Below are positions 47,028 through 58,360 of a stretch of 64,000 nucleotides of DNA, piece after piece (the stretch's first letter is position 1; each line of letters begins with the position of its first letter). The notes under the pieces are model-generated. The model was given only the letters and a program-made list of their open reading frames with translations. It searched no databases and was not told the origin of the DNA. The DNA comes from Xestospongia muta (Eukaryota > Porifera > Demospongiae > Haplosclerida > Petrosiidae). The stretch spans positions 1,118,501 through 1,182,500 of the forward strand of contig OY848927.1 in the NCBI GenBank assembly GCA_963693285.1, written 5' to 3'. The translations under genes and the position numbers were made by a program.

Positions 47028-50000
47028 TACTAACAATTACAACATGTATAATACACTATAGAAAAAGAAAACGAAAATTGTAGAGTTACTATACTAGTCA
47101 CATGACAATCACATGATTATCATTCACAAATCTTCCTTACGTAAGGACTAGTACAATAAGTCAAAGGGCATGATGCAATGAAGTGTAATAAATGCAAGGG
47201 ATCATTTGAGAGAGCTTTATTCTTTCTCAAGAATAATAAACTATACTTATATAAGGACGTATGAACCTATCATATATCAGTTTGTCATAGTTGAGCAATT
47301 ATGTTTCTGGTATGTGTAAAGATATTAACATTTATTACTGAAGCATAATAATGTCTGAGAACAATCTGTGGGGGAAGCTTTAGTGAATTAGGCCACATTT
47401 AAGACACTACTATCATGTTACAGTCAACATTGTCTATATCACTAATGAATTGTGTTGTCAAATGTGATTATGTCACTTCAATCAACATCTAAACCAACAA
47501 TTGTGTACATGTATTGTGTACATGTATTGTGTACATGTACACTGTGTACATGTACAAGTACTAAAACAGCAGTGAAATAGAGATCAATTTTTGATGATGG
47601 ATGTGGGATGATGATTTAGGAACTAAGGGGAAATACTATTAAGATACCAGAATGATTACTGTACATAAATAGCACATATATTATGATTAAACAATTGACT
47701 GGAATCAGTAAACAGTCCATATCCATCAAATAGTACAAAATTAAAGCAGGGTACGTTATCATTAAACAGTTGATTGGTGCTAAGATATATGTTAGCTAAT
47801 AGTACTTCTTGATCTCTGTTGAACTATTATTAGTATGTGGTATGTATATGCTTGGTTTGTGATGTATTAAGGAAACATAAAGGAAGTGTAAATGAACTCC
47901 ATTAAGACAAAGTAGCAAAGTATAATTAACATTATAATGCACAGGGGTATCCTCTTTTAATATAACCATAGGAGGCCTGTAAGAAATAATCAACTACAGA
48001 AAAATCGAAGTTATCAAGTATAAAAGTGTAAATAACATTATTATTGCCCGGGGGAGTATCCTTTTTTAAACAAAACTATAAGAGTTCCTGTAAGAAACAT
48101 CAACTATATCAAAATCACAGTTATGAAGATTGTACTGATATCAGTGGTGGTCACCTTTTAAAACTGAATTAAGTAATATGTATCTGAGTCAATGATAAAT
48201 TATATCCTATTATTCAATGCTATATAAACAGGGCAATTTTTACTCCCACAGCCTGAGATGCCAGTGATGCCACATTATAAAATTTATTGCAAAATGGCAA
48301 GGAAATAAATCTAAGTCAGTTTATTTTATAACTACAACACCAGGTCTTCAATTGTCTGTACACTATGTTAAGAATGAGTGCTATGTACTCACTCCTGCCA
48401 AAAACACAGACCATTTTGTTATGTGTACTATCAGTTAGTGCACTATACCTCCATATAAAATCCTACCACACACACATACATGCATAAATGAAATTACTCC
48501 CAATGCAATATAACAGTGACCGACAGACTGGATCAGACAATGTAAGCTGTCAAAACAGCCATACTCACTAAGCATATAAACAACGTCATACTCTTTAGTA
48601 GTGCAGTATAGGGAGTATCCACATTATAACTGGTAATACTGACCTATACTACAGCACATAGTTAAGTTTAAATATTGTAATCAACTTAATGACTAGTGAA
48701 TGACAAAATGTTTGATGAAGTCAAAGGACATTAGTGTAAGAACACATAAAGTTTGAATTCAATTAAGAATTTTCTCATAGTATTGTTTAGCTAATATGAT
48801 GTATCGATATAGTCTTGTTTCAATATTAGAGTATAGTTATCTAAATATCTTCTTAAAGAAACAAGACAGCTGGCACTTGGCAGGCTCTTGAGAATTCCAA
48901 ATAAACCGCTGATAAGCTTTACATCTCAAAAACATCTGTACAATATTAAACTTTCTGTTTGTACGACAAATAAATCATATTAATATTGTAATCTCACGTA
49001 TCAAATTCAATATCATTTCTACTTTGTTGATTTCAATCCACCTCACAAGAATATAAACACATTAAAAAGTTTATGCTAACAGTTTTGGCTCAGTTGTCAC
49101 AAATCTGTTCCATACTTCTCCCAATAGAAATATATTCTGAGAGAGTTTGTTTTAAAGGAATAACACATGAGATTACCTCAACTTAAGTGATAAAGGCTTT
49201 CTCTACACCAATATAAACTACAACTTGAACTAACCTTTAACCTTTTACAATAATGTAGTTGTATCTACTCCTAAAATAGGACATAAAATTAATAGTATTT
49301 CTCATAAGCTTGTGAGTACTTTGTCTAGTGATGAACTACTATCAGTGATATCCTTTGTAAAGCCATAAGGAAGAATAGGTATTGTGAGCAAATATTCCCT
49401 AGTATTCAATGTGGATGTTGTCTAACAATATCAATTGAGGAATAAGTTATTTCTCTTAAAAGTGTAAAGTACTTTCTGTTAATGAATGTTATAAATATGT
49501 TTTCTGTATTTACACAAAACTTAATAACATATAAATATAACCCTTGACAAAGCAAATTCACATCCATATTTGAACTTTCAATAAATACCACACCTTAATA
49601 ATCATCGCTAATAATGTCATTTAAGTTATAGAGACAAATACACAATTGGTTTCTGTGTAGACTTGTTACATAAAATGTTAAAGCAGTCACCGGCACTTAG
49701 TTTTCCGACATGTTTACTAGAGGTAAATAGCATTTTATTCCGACCTCAACTTTCACAGGTTGTTATAGAACTAGCTGTTAATTCCAATAAACACTTTAAT
49801 GTATGCCTCATTTAAAAGAAGGTGTTAGGAGAAAACCATAGAAATGAATGACATGATTATTCTATGTTATTACAATACTCTTTATGAAATGGATTGAACA
49901 TTGTCCTTTGAAACTCTCTTCTCCTTACATGTCAATATAAAGAAGTTAATGACATTTTGATGACAGACATTGACTATTGGAATTCTCATAAACAATATTT

Positions 50001-50345
50001 TAAAACACTATTCAGGGAATGGAGGGTATTGTTGAATATAAACAACAAGTTTTGTAACTGAATAATTAACAAAAGCACAAGTGAATGGATTAATGAACTA
50101 AGTACTAGCGTAAACGACGCAGTTATTACTACAAGATCTCGTTTTAACTCACCAATTTTGATGGCAGATAATGGTTAAAATGCGACGATTTCCTAAGTAG
50201 TTCTTCGATCTGATTGTTCGCTTGCTGCTACTCGTTTGGCACCGCACACACTCAACACTGCACTGCATGTATTATTAGTGAATTCTCCCACTTATAAACC
50301 ACGCCTTATAGCTTACATAAACATGACCACGTGGTGACTTTGAAC
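47028..50345 (-). other. RhoGEF 5' UTR intron and divergent promoter with NSE1
   Basis: A donor-like GTGAGTTAAAACG follows a probable noncoding exon ending near 50158, and an acceptor (TTGTTAG) lies directly before the RhoGEF start, implying a roughly 3.1 kb 5' intron. It contains a GTACATGTATTGT tandem tract (47505-47556) and a diverged duplication of about 100 bp (47941-48040 and 48050-48135). No coding sequence seen. The last 90 bp before 50346 should hold the promoters of RhoGEF and NSE1. Confidence 0.5.
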
Positions 50346-53300
50346 ATGGATTCTTCAAGTCTCTCTCAACTTAGGAACAGTCATCGTCATTTCAACCAAG
50401 CCCTTATGATTCGACGTGTACTTACGAAACGAGATGCAGAAATGTTAGTCAAAGATGTCCAAAGACTATATGAAGGTATTACTCACTTTGTTTTACGTAG
50501 CCATAAATGTATCCCACAATATCTATTCCCAAAACGTCTAGACACATAATGTCTAATACCACAATGTCTCATCTCTCACTAAATGTTATATTAACAAGTA
50601 TTTTTAGGCAATTAAGACAAAAGTAATAAAGTAAGTCAATTTTTAGTGCTAGGAAAACAGAAATTTAGTAAGTTAACTGTGTAATACTTTGAGCTGTCAT
50701 ATGGGATTATATTAACTGCTCATATAAATAATTGAGCATCCGTTTGTATACAAGTAGGCAATTTTTTTGGTTCAGTCGCTTTGTTATAGTTCAGTTTTAT
50801 GCTACAAAAATGGAATGTCTTACAACTCAAGAGATGGAACTGTGCTTTATGAAGCATATTGATATGTGCTGAACCAAACTATTGATGGTAAAAGGATGTA
50901 CTTGATGCGTGCTAAGAGTCAGTGTTTAAGGATGGCTTGTTCTATAGAATGATGCTTTGCTGTAGTAGTATGGAGACCATAACCACTCCCTCCTTAGCTA
51001 GCTAATGTATGGTCTGTATGTTAGCATGATATGGAATGTGAAGGAGTCACTATAAATGTACAGAATTTATTAGATATTGTGTGTAGTGATGATTCTTGCT
51101 TTCACCCACACTTGTAATAATTGTTCTGACTCTTCAGTTTAGATATGTCAACATTCCCATTATTTATGTACAGAATTTATTAGATATTGTGTGTAGTGAT
51201 GAGGAATTGTATCATTTAATTGGTGGGATTGACTAACGATTCTTGCTTTCACCCACACTTGTAATAATTGTTCTGACTCTTTAGATAATTTATGTCAACA
51301 TTCCCATGTATATCTTTATTGGTATATATGCTTCATTTAATTTTAGAGTTATAGACCCTTCACATTATGCTATTGAATTATACCATTATGTGTCACCACT
51401 AGTATTACTCTATTTTAGAGGAGGTTGTTCCTTTTCATGAGTTTGTGGGTGTGGTCAATGAGGCATTAGATTCACTTGGAATCAAGGTCGCTATGGGTCG
51501 TATGGAAAAGGACGGCTCGGAATGGGTGGGGCTGGTCAATACAGTGAGTGATGCTGCTGCTAAGAAAGCCACATTGATGAGCTTACCAAGTTTGGAATAC
51601 TTTAGGAATTGTGTAAGCGAATTATACATTATATTGTATTTCTAGGAATGGATACATGTCAAAATATGATGAATTGATTATAGAAATCAATCTTGTCATG
51701 ACAGTTTGATATGATAGAAATTTTCTGTACAGTTTTGAATTGCTACAGCTCTTATAATTAGAATAGCATTCATGATATGATAGAAATTTCTATGCAGTTT
51801 TGAATTGCTATAGTTCTTACAATTAGAATAGCATTCATGATATGATAGAAATTTCTATGCAGTTTTGAATTGCTATAGTTCTTACAATTAGAATACCATT
51901 CATGATATGATAGAAATTTTTTGCACAGTTTTGAATTGCTAAAGTTCTTACAATTAGAATAGCATTCATGATATGATAGAAATTTCTGTACAGTTTTGAA
52001 TTGCTTGTGATATTTGGTAACTAATGGTATCTTGTAATTGTGAGGGGGATCATGAATTATAAAATGGCACCTACATTTTTGTCTTTTAGTAACAAACTGT
52101 TTCCTTGTTGTATTAATTAGTTTAGTGACTTTAGTGATAACCCATAGTAGATTTTCCTCTCTTTGATATACCACATTGGATATTATATGATTGGAATCTA
52201 CCCATTCAGCTTGTCTGTGTAAACAATATGTATCCTGTCACAGCAATAATTTCTCAAAGTTGAACACCTAAAAGTTCGATATTTATAGTATTACTATAAC
52301 AACCACTGCAAGTGTTCTGTTTTGATAAACCTCTTACTGTTATGAACATGGTAGTGGATATAAACAATAGTTAGTACTATGTATACAAACGTAATGGAGG
52401 AAATGGATAATTGTATTTTCTTTACTATTGTACATCTATAGTTTATTGATGGGAAACGTTTGCTGTTGATATTCTCTGTGTACATTACAATTACTGACAT
52501 GAAATCTTTGAAAATGCATTATTTAATGTAGTTGATATACCATAAAACTTTTCTATGCTTTTGACATGTTCAAACTATCAAATAATTTATGTCCTTGGAG
52601 AGTTGATCAATTATTATACTGCATTTATTTTCTCCTTTTAGTTACAGCTCATCACGCAAGAAGATACTGGGACTATATCTAGTAGTACCTTATTACGCTC
52701 TGTTGATAGTCTTCAACGTAAGATGACAAAGAAAGCAGCCCAAGATTTTTTGGAATCACTAGTTAGTGACAAATGGCTTAATAAGGTATGTCATATGGTA
52801 GGTGTATAGAAATATGGTGGAATATAGGAGATAAAGTCATGATTTACTATCAATAAAACGTCTTTGTTATGGTCAGTGATATTGAATTAGGCTGTTAAAT
52901 GTAAGTTGAGGTTTGATAAAGTAGCCAAAATGAGTAAAGTTGCTAAATGATTGCACTAAATCATAGAATAACAGATAACACACCATTTGTGGCAGCATTA
53001 TATACAACTTAGTACAATATATCAGCACTTTATAATAGCAAACAGCCAAACACTAGTAAAATAGTCATATCAGTGTTGCTAGACAACTACTCAAAGAACA
53101 AGCAGATATTAATATTCAGAAAAAAGATTGATTGAGTGCCCCAATACTAGCTCAAATGGTCATATTAGGTTGATATTACCTATACTAACATCAAATGGTT
53201 CCTCGTATTTAATCCATGTAACTTAAGTAATAGCTATTATTTTCCAGTTATTAGAACAATTACACAGAAATAAGATGCTATGTATCATGTGTAAGATAGT

Positions 53301-54753
53301 AGTAGAGTAAAATGTAGTATGAGTTACACGTAATAGCATATGAGAATTTCTGTACATTTCTATTGAAGAATGTGAATTACAAATATTCACGAAGTTAATT
53401 ATATTTATTGCTCTCTGGAGTAAGTAAATGTATTATTTTGTAACATATCTACAACCAGGAAACAATAATGATATGTCAGATAATAGATGTACCATTAAAA
53501 TATGAGTAAGTTACTAGGAATGATACATTGGGAATAAATATCATCTTTACAAAGTTGATTGTGACGTCACTTGGCAATCAACTCTAGTGTTGATTTTGTT
53601 TGTTGTATAAGACATCTGGACAGACTTTGAGATCTAAATTGCATTTGTTATTAAGTCTAGCCTATCATTGCCTGAAGCAACCCTGCATATCCACATGATC
53701 CTAGTATTGTGATGTCTAAGTGACTGTTTTGATGTCAATTGGAACTGTCATATTTAGGCAAAATATGTGAATGATACCAAACTTAGTAAAATAAATGTAT
53801 ATTTTCTCAAGAAACGTATAGTGCGTATTCCAGATATGTGTAGTAGGATGTAATAATGGAATTATAACAGGAACTTAACAGACATTAACTTGATATTATA
53901 GTATATAATAGTATTAACTTCATTTAATATAGCAATGTGTATTTGATATCACTTCATGTGATCAAGTATCCAAGTGATGTAACAATGGAAATGTGAAATG
54001 TTATCTAATGCTAAATATTCTTGGTCAGAATTAAACTAGGATATTAGAGAAAGATGTCACTTTGTCCTTTTGTACTTTATGTTATTGATAACAAACATCA
54101 TATTCTATTTCCTATGAATTAAGTTAAGTATGAAAATAATTCTTATTAAGATGTAGAACTACATGAAGTGTCCTCTTGTACTATAATTTATTAATAACAA
54201 ACAAGTCACTTGCTTTTCCAGTGAAATTAAGTTAAGCATAACAATAATGTAGGGGGCTGATTCAAGACAAGCTACAGGACAACTTAATAGTATAAAATAT
54301 TACAATAATTTGGGAGTGCATGTACATGTAAATAATTACATATATGACGTTCATGTTAAATTTAGAAATGTAATAATGTTGTTTGTGATATTTATTTATT
54401 TTATTAGTCTCATGGTTACTTCTCATTGGGTCCACGTTGTATTCTGGAACTCTTTCCCTTTCTGCCTGAGATAACTGGACAACCAGTTGATGAATGTCAC
54501 TTGTGTTCTAACTATGTTGTTATGGTAACATAATCACACCTATTTAATTATCATTAGTCACTAATTAGGGTCAACGTTGTCTTAATTGTCAGGAAAAATT
54601 ACATCTATATTGTCTGGCAAGACTAGCTGAAACAAGGTAGGATTTTATGATTGGTACTAATTATGCTTTGATTATAGGGACCAAGTAAAATGTCCCCAAT
54701 GTCATTCGGAATGGGAGCAAGACATTCCTGATTTAGTAACAGATGATAACTAA
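50346..54753 (+). CDS. NSMCE1: NSE1, SMC5/6 complex RING-like subunit
   Basis: Six exons join in phase (50346-50475, 51419-51612, 52642-52785, 54408-54524, 54569-54636, 54678-54753) to 242 aa. The human protein is 266 aa. NSE1 pairs with NSE3 and acts as a ubiquitin ligase in the SMC5/6 DNA-repair complex. The N-terminus (HFNQALMIRRVLTKRDAEML) and centre (WVGLVNTVSDAAAKKAT, KKAAQDFLESLVSDKWL, GYFSLGPRCILEL) follow the winged-helix pattern. The C-terminus carries the C4HC3 RING-like finger: CHLC, CLNC, HLYC and CPQC, in order. The ending EWEQDIPDL parallels WPHEIPKV in vertebrates. The upstream in-frame sequence has no better ATG. Start codons of NSE1 and the RhoGEF transcript diverge. Confidence 0.92.
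51055..51300. repeat. Direct duplication in NSE1 intron 1
   Basis: TGTACAGAATTTATTAGATATTG and GATTCTTGCTTTCACCCACAC blocks occur twice, near 51057-51140 and 51170-51290, with a 40-bp insertion in the second copy. Confidence 0.8.
51715..52010. repeat. 65-bp tandem repeat in an NSE1 intron
   Basis: Between four and five copies of a 65-bp unit (ATGATATGATAGAAATTTC ... GTTTTGAATTGCTATAGTTC), starting at about 51761, 51826, 51891 and 51956. Copies differ by one to five bases. Confidence 0.9.
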
Positions 54754-54978
54754 TTAAATATAATTATGTAACAATGTATCACATGACAACTGCTTCACAT
54801 GACTATTAATTTTGTACTATTATGGTCTATTATTAGTATAATTGACAATAATTAATTTATAATTATATTTAATTAGTACGTAGTTTTTGTTGCATTCTCT
54901 TGTATCATTTTCCATAGCAACCTATAGAGAGCAGTGATGTTATCATGTACAGCTCTTATATGATGGGATGTTAGTAAC

Positions 54979-57900
54979 TTACTTGATGTCATGTTGTGAT
55001 GATTTCAAGTATTCAAAATAATAGTGTAATTCCTTTTCTAATTCCTACATTATGTCATAATGATGTCATGTAAACTTACTATTGTGCTTACTCGTACACT
55101 AGTACACAAAGTTGAGTTTTGTTTCTTTAGTTGTTGAATATGTAACTATGTTAAAATGGAGATATAGTTGCTCAAGTGGGTTTTATGTATCCATTTAGTT
55201 GAGCATACCTCTGTAGATCTAATGCATTGTTCTAAATTCTGACAGACAGAAAGTGGTACATGTCCAGAACGTTGAGAAACAGATGCTTGAGCTTTCATTT
55301 GTTGGTCATAAATCTGTTATAGTATTATAATTAGTAGAGACATTTAATGATATTCATGACCTGTTGTTGTAGGTGGGTCACATGATCACTGTAGTCTACA
55401 ATACCAACAATTGAGTCTGACCCTATCAATAATAAATTTTAATTAAATATTGGTTTGTTGTCTTTCTTATCTATTCAATCTAATCATGATAATGTAGCTA
55501 CTGTTGTATAGTTAACCTACTATTAGTGGGTGTGTCTATAGGTGACTCAGCCCTAGTATCTTCCATTTCTCTTGCCAGAACTTCTTGTAATCTATAAACT
55601 ATGAACATCATTATATCCAATATCTCCTTGACCTACTTATCATTTTCTTTTATTAGTTCCATAGCTGCTACTTCTAATGCTTTGACTTGTCGAATGACAT
55701 CTCTTTTATCAGATGATGTGTCATTTGACTGTCTGGTTTTTGTATCCAATTGTTCTTGTTCGACAGATCTCAATATTCTCTCTAAATAGCTGTCATATCC
55801 TCTCTATATAAAATTCCCATTTAATATATCACAGATGAAACCTGCCCTATAGCCAAATGGGTCTAATGGCATATATAAGTACTACAAGTAGTCTTATATA
55901 GATGTCAGTAGACCTGTGTGGCTACAAGGCAGGCTAGGTCTTCTTATCTACTGGTTTGTAATCTATCAAACTACATAATGGCTACTACTAGTGGTCTATA
56001 AGACTCTTGTCATGATCAGAATACAATTATCTCTAATCTTGGTAAGCTGACAAAAGCTATTGAGTGTACATTTTCTTGCAGAGGTGCTCTTGATACAACT
56101 GACAATGTTCTCATCTCCTACAAGAAGTCCAATGGAGAATGGTCATCTAAACCACTAGTACTACCTGGTTTAACTCAAGATGATATAGCTGAACTAATGG
56201 AAGCATGCTCTGTAGCTAGTTTTGGTATTGGAGGAGAGACTGTCATTGACAAGACCTATTGTGATGCTCTCAATTTGAATCAGATTGTCTTACACCATCA
56301 TTTTGCAAAACTTCTATTCCCAATGAAGTCACAGTGATGTCTTCAATGTTCTTTCTACTCCTCATTTCAAAGTTCATGTTGATACTTCTCCTTCTATGTA
56401 CATGTTTGGTAGTCTAGTTGTGTGCCACTGAATTCTCTGGAGGAGAACTAATTACTCATCATCAAGGATGTCAAATGACATTTGACTGGCAGTTCAGTAG
56501 TATTCAACTTCCAACCATTCACTGGGCTGCATTTTTCAGTAATGTAGAACATGAGGTGCTTCCTGTTATCAGCGGTTATCGAATTACTTGTAACCTTTAC
56601 AGGTCCAGTCTTTTGTATATATCTAGTTATTCTTTGACAATTGATGTCACAAGTAATCCTCCTTATCAGGAAATACTGGCTGCCCTACTTCATGAGAGAA
56701 GAGAGTATACTTGGTTTTACTGTCACCACAAGTATGTGAGCGATATAATATAAATTAAAATGTCTTTAAAAGTCTTCATACTGTTAGTATTTTAAAGATC
56801 CATCTTGTATCAAATTGTTCAATTACTGGAGCTGTCTATAGATTTAAAACCAACTGTAATATTTGAATGGGTAAATTTAGATCTCATTTGTTTTTATTAA
56901 TAATTTTAAGAATTTGTTACAGGGTGATGAAACCGATGGCCAAACCAAAGGGGGGACCCTTTGTGACGAAACCTATGGCCAAACCAAAGGGGGGATCCTT
57001 TGTGACAAAAAGGGGGGACCCTTTGTGACAAAACCTATGGCCAAACCAAAGGGGGGACCCTTTGTGATGAAAATGACGGCCAAACCAAAGGGGGGACCCT
57101 TTGTCACGAAAAAAATGGCCAAACCAAAGAGGTGAAAATGACGGCCAAACCAAAGGGGGGACCCTTTGTGACGAAACCGATGGCCAAACCAAAGGGAGGA
57201 CCCTTTGTAAGCTAAGTCACCAGCTGGGTCTACCTTACGCTATGTGAAATTACCTGCTACCTAGCTGCAGCCTTGTTAATTGTAGTTCCAAAATGAAGAT
57301 TGAAAAGAGCAGAAGTTGGATCTATCACAGTAACCATTGTACAAGACAGTCAAGAAAAAGCAAGAAGACAATGTCCAGTAGCCCAGAAAATTAAACAGTA
57401 GATAGATGAGATACTCTTTCCAGAATGAAGAGTATATTGATAGGATAAAGGTTTGTGTTGCTATAGTAATTGATGTTTTTCCAAAAGAACAATCATTACC
57501 ATTTGTGTTGAGTTCATCTTAATTTATTTTTAAGTTGTGTTATTTTAACTAATTAATTATTACTTTCTGTTACAATATCAATTTGCTATATAATGACAGA
57601 CATTTATAAGTCTTGTATATAAGGTAAACATATCATATCTACTGTGATGTATTAACTTACCTTAATGTCTGAAAGAATATGACTATATTTGGGACAATTT
57701 CGAATGATGAGAGAAAACGTTTTTGAGCAACATTTGAGTCGCTCTATTTGACAAGTATCTAATGTTAGTAATGTGGATCTCTTGCCAACTAGCTCATTAA
57801 TTTCCTAATAAGAGAATGAACACAGACTAACATAATGACATGTATTAGGGGTGAATTTTACTCAAATCTAGGCTTTTTGGAATTAACCTTCACATCAAGG

Positions 57901-58198
57901 TGTAACAATTTGATTTGTGAAGAGAAGTATATAATCCTGTTGAACATTGGGTCATTTTATACGTTAAACAGTTAACTACATCAATACTACATGCAACGTC
58001 TTTTTCTCTTACTTGACTGAAGTGACCAATTGTTCTATTAACAGTAGGTGTTGTTTTAAGAGCGCGACGACAATACGTGTTCACGTCAGTTAGTTTTGAT
58101 ACCTTCATGTTATGCAACGCTTTGTATTGCTCTCTTTTAGTCGACAAAGACGACAAAGGAGGTAAAACAATAGAATGCCTTTCACTTCTAGCGGCCAT
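54979..58198 (-). CDS. Coiled-coil protein, TSNAXIP1/C6orf118-like
   Basis: Seven exons join in phase: 58013-58198, 57661-57804, 55637-55803, 55521-55591, 55361-55422, 55209-55313, 54979-55044, giving 266 aa. The start ATG at 58198 has a good context (AACATGGCC). Residues of about 63-125 (QIERLKCCSKTFSLIIRNC, SHILSDIKRGYDSYLERI) resemble the TSNAXIP1 N-terminal domain, where a 'fixed IK.EYD.Y' motif follows a helix. The rest is a heptad-rich coiled coil (DVIRQVKALEVAAMELIKEN). Such proteins are linked to cilia and sperm; that role is by family analogy. Exon 5 uses an unusual donor, GTCATG, so its boundary is the least secure. A 1.86 kb intron (55804-57660) holds an unrelated pseudogene and a minisatellite. 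Confidence 0.65.
55978..56760 (+). pseudogene. Decayed 2OG-Fe(II) oxygenase-like gene copy
   Basis: An intronless region, antisense to the host gene, reads in pieces as a 2-oxoglutarate/iron dioxygenase of the prolyl-4-hydroxylase-like class. It has PLVLPGLTQDDIAELMEA and IGGETVIDKTYCDALNLN, then in another frame FKVHVDTSPSMYMFGSLV (containing the HxD iron ligand pair). Then, after a further shift, come EFSGGELITHHQGC, WAAFFSNVEHEVLPV and SGYRIT (second His and the 2OG-binding Arg). At least two frameshifts and an early stop break the frame. Lack of introns suggests a retrocopy, but no poly-A tract or target duplication was identified. Confidence 0.7.
56935..57215. repeat. 39-bp G-rich minisatellite
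   Basis: About seven copies of a unit reading ATGGCCAAACCAAAGGGGGG then ACCCTTTGTGACGAAACCT, some truncated. Unlike the AT-rich surroundings, it is G-rich on the plus strand. The unit length is a multiple of 3, so reading frames stay open on both strands, but no start, domain or splice context supports a gene. Confidence 0.9.
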
Positions 58199-58360
58199 GT
58201 TATGTTTAGTTACCATGGCAACAAACACCCCCAATTACTTGATTAAAATTAAAAATTACAGATGATGATGACTACTGTAGCCAAATACAGTGATATTATT
58301 ATGCTATTATACAAAACTATCAGACTTATTATTTTTGAAGTGATTAAATAAAATTATGTC

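Noticed and set aside
56914..57192. Frames with MAKPKGGPFVTK repeats on the plus strand and Trp/Phe-rich repeats on the minus strand
   Set aside because: Product of the 39-bp minisatellite; no start context, splice partners or conservation argue for a gene.
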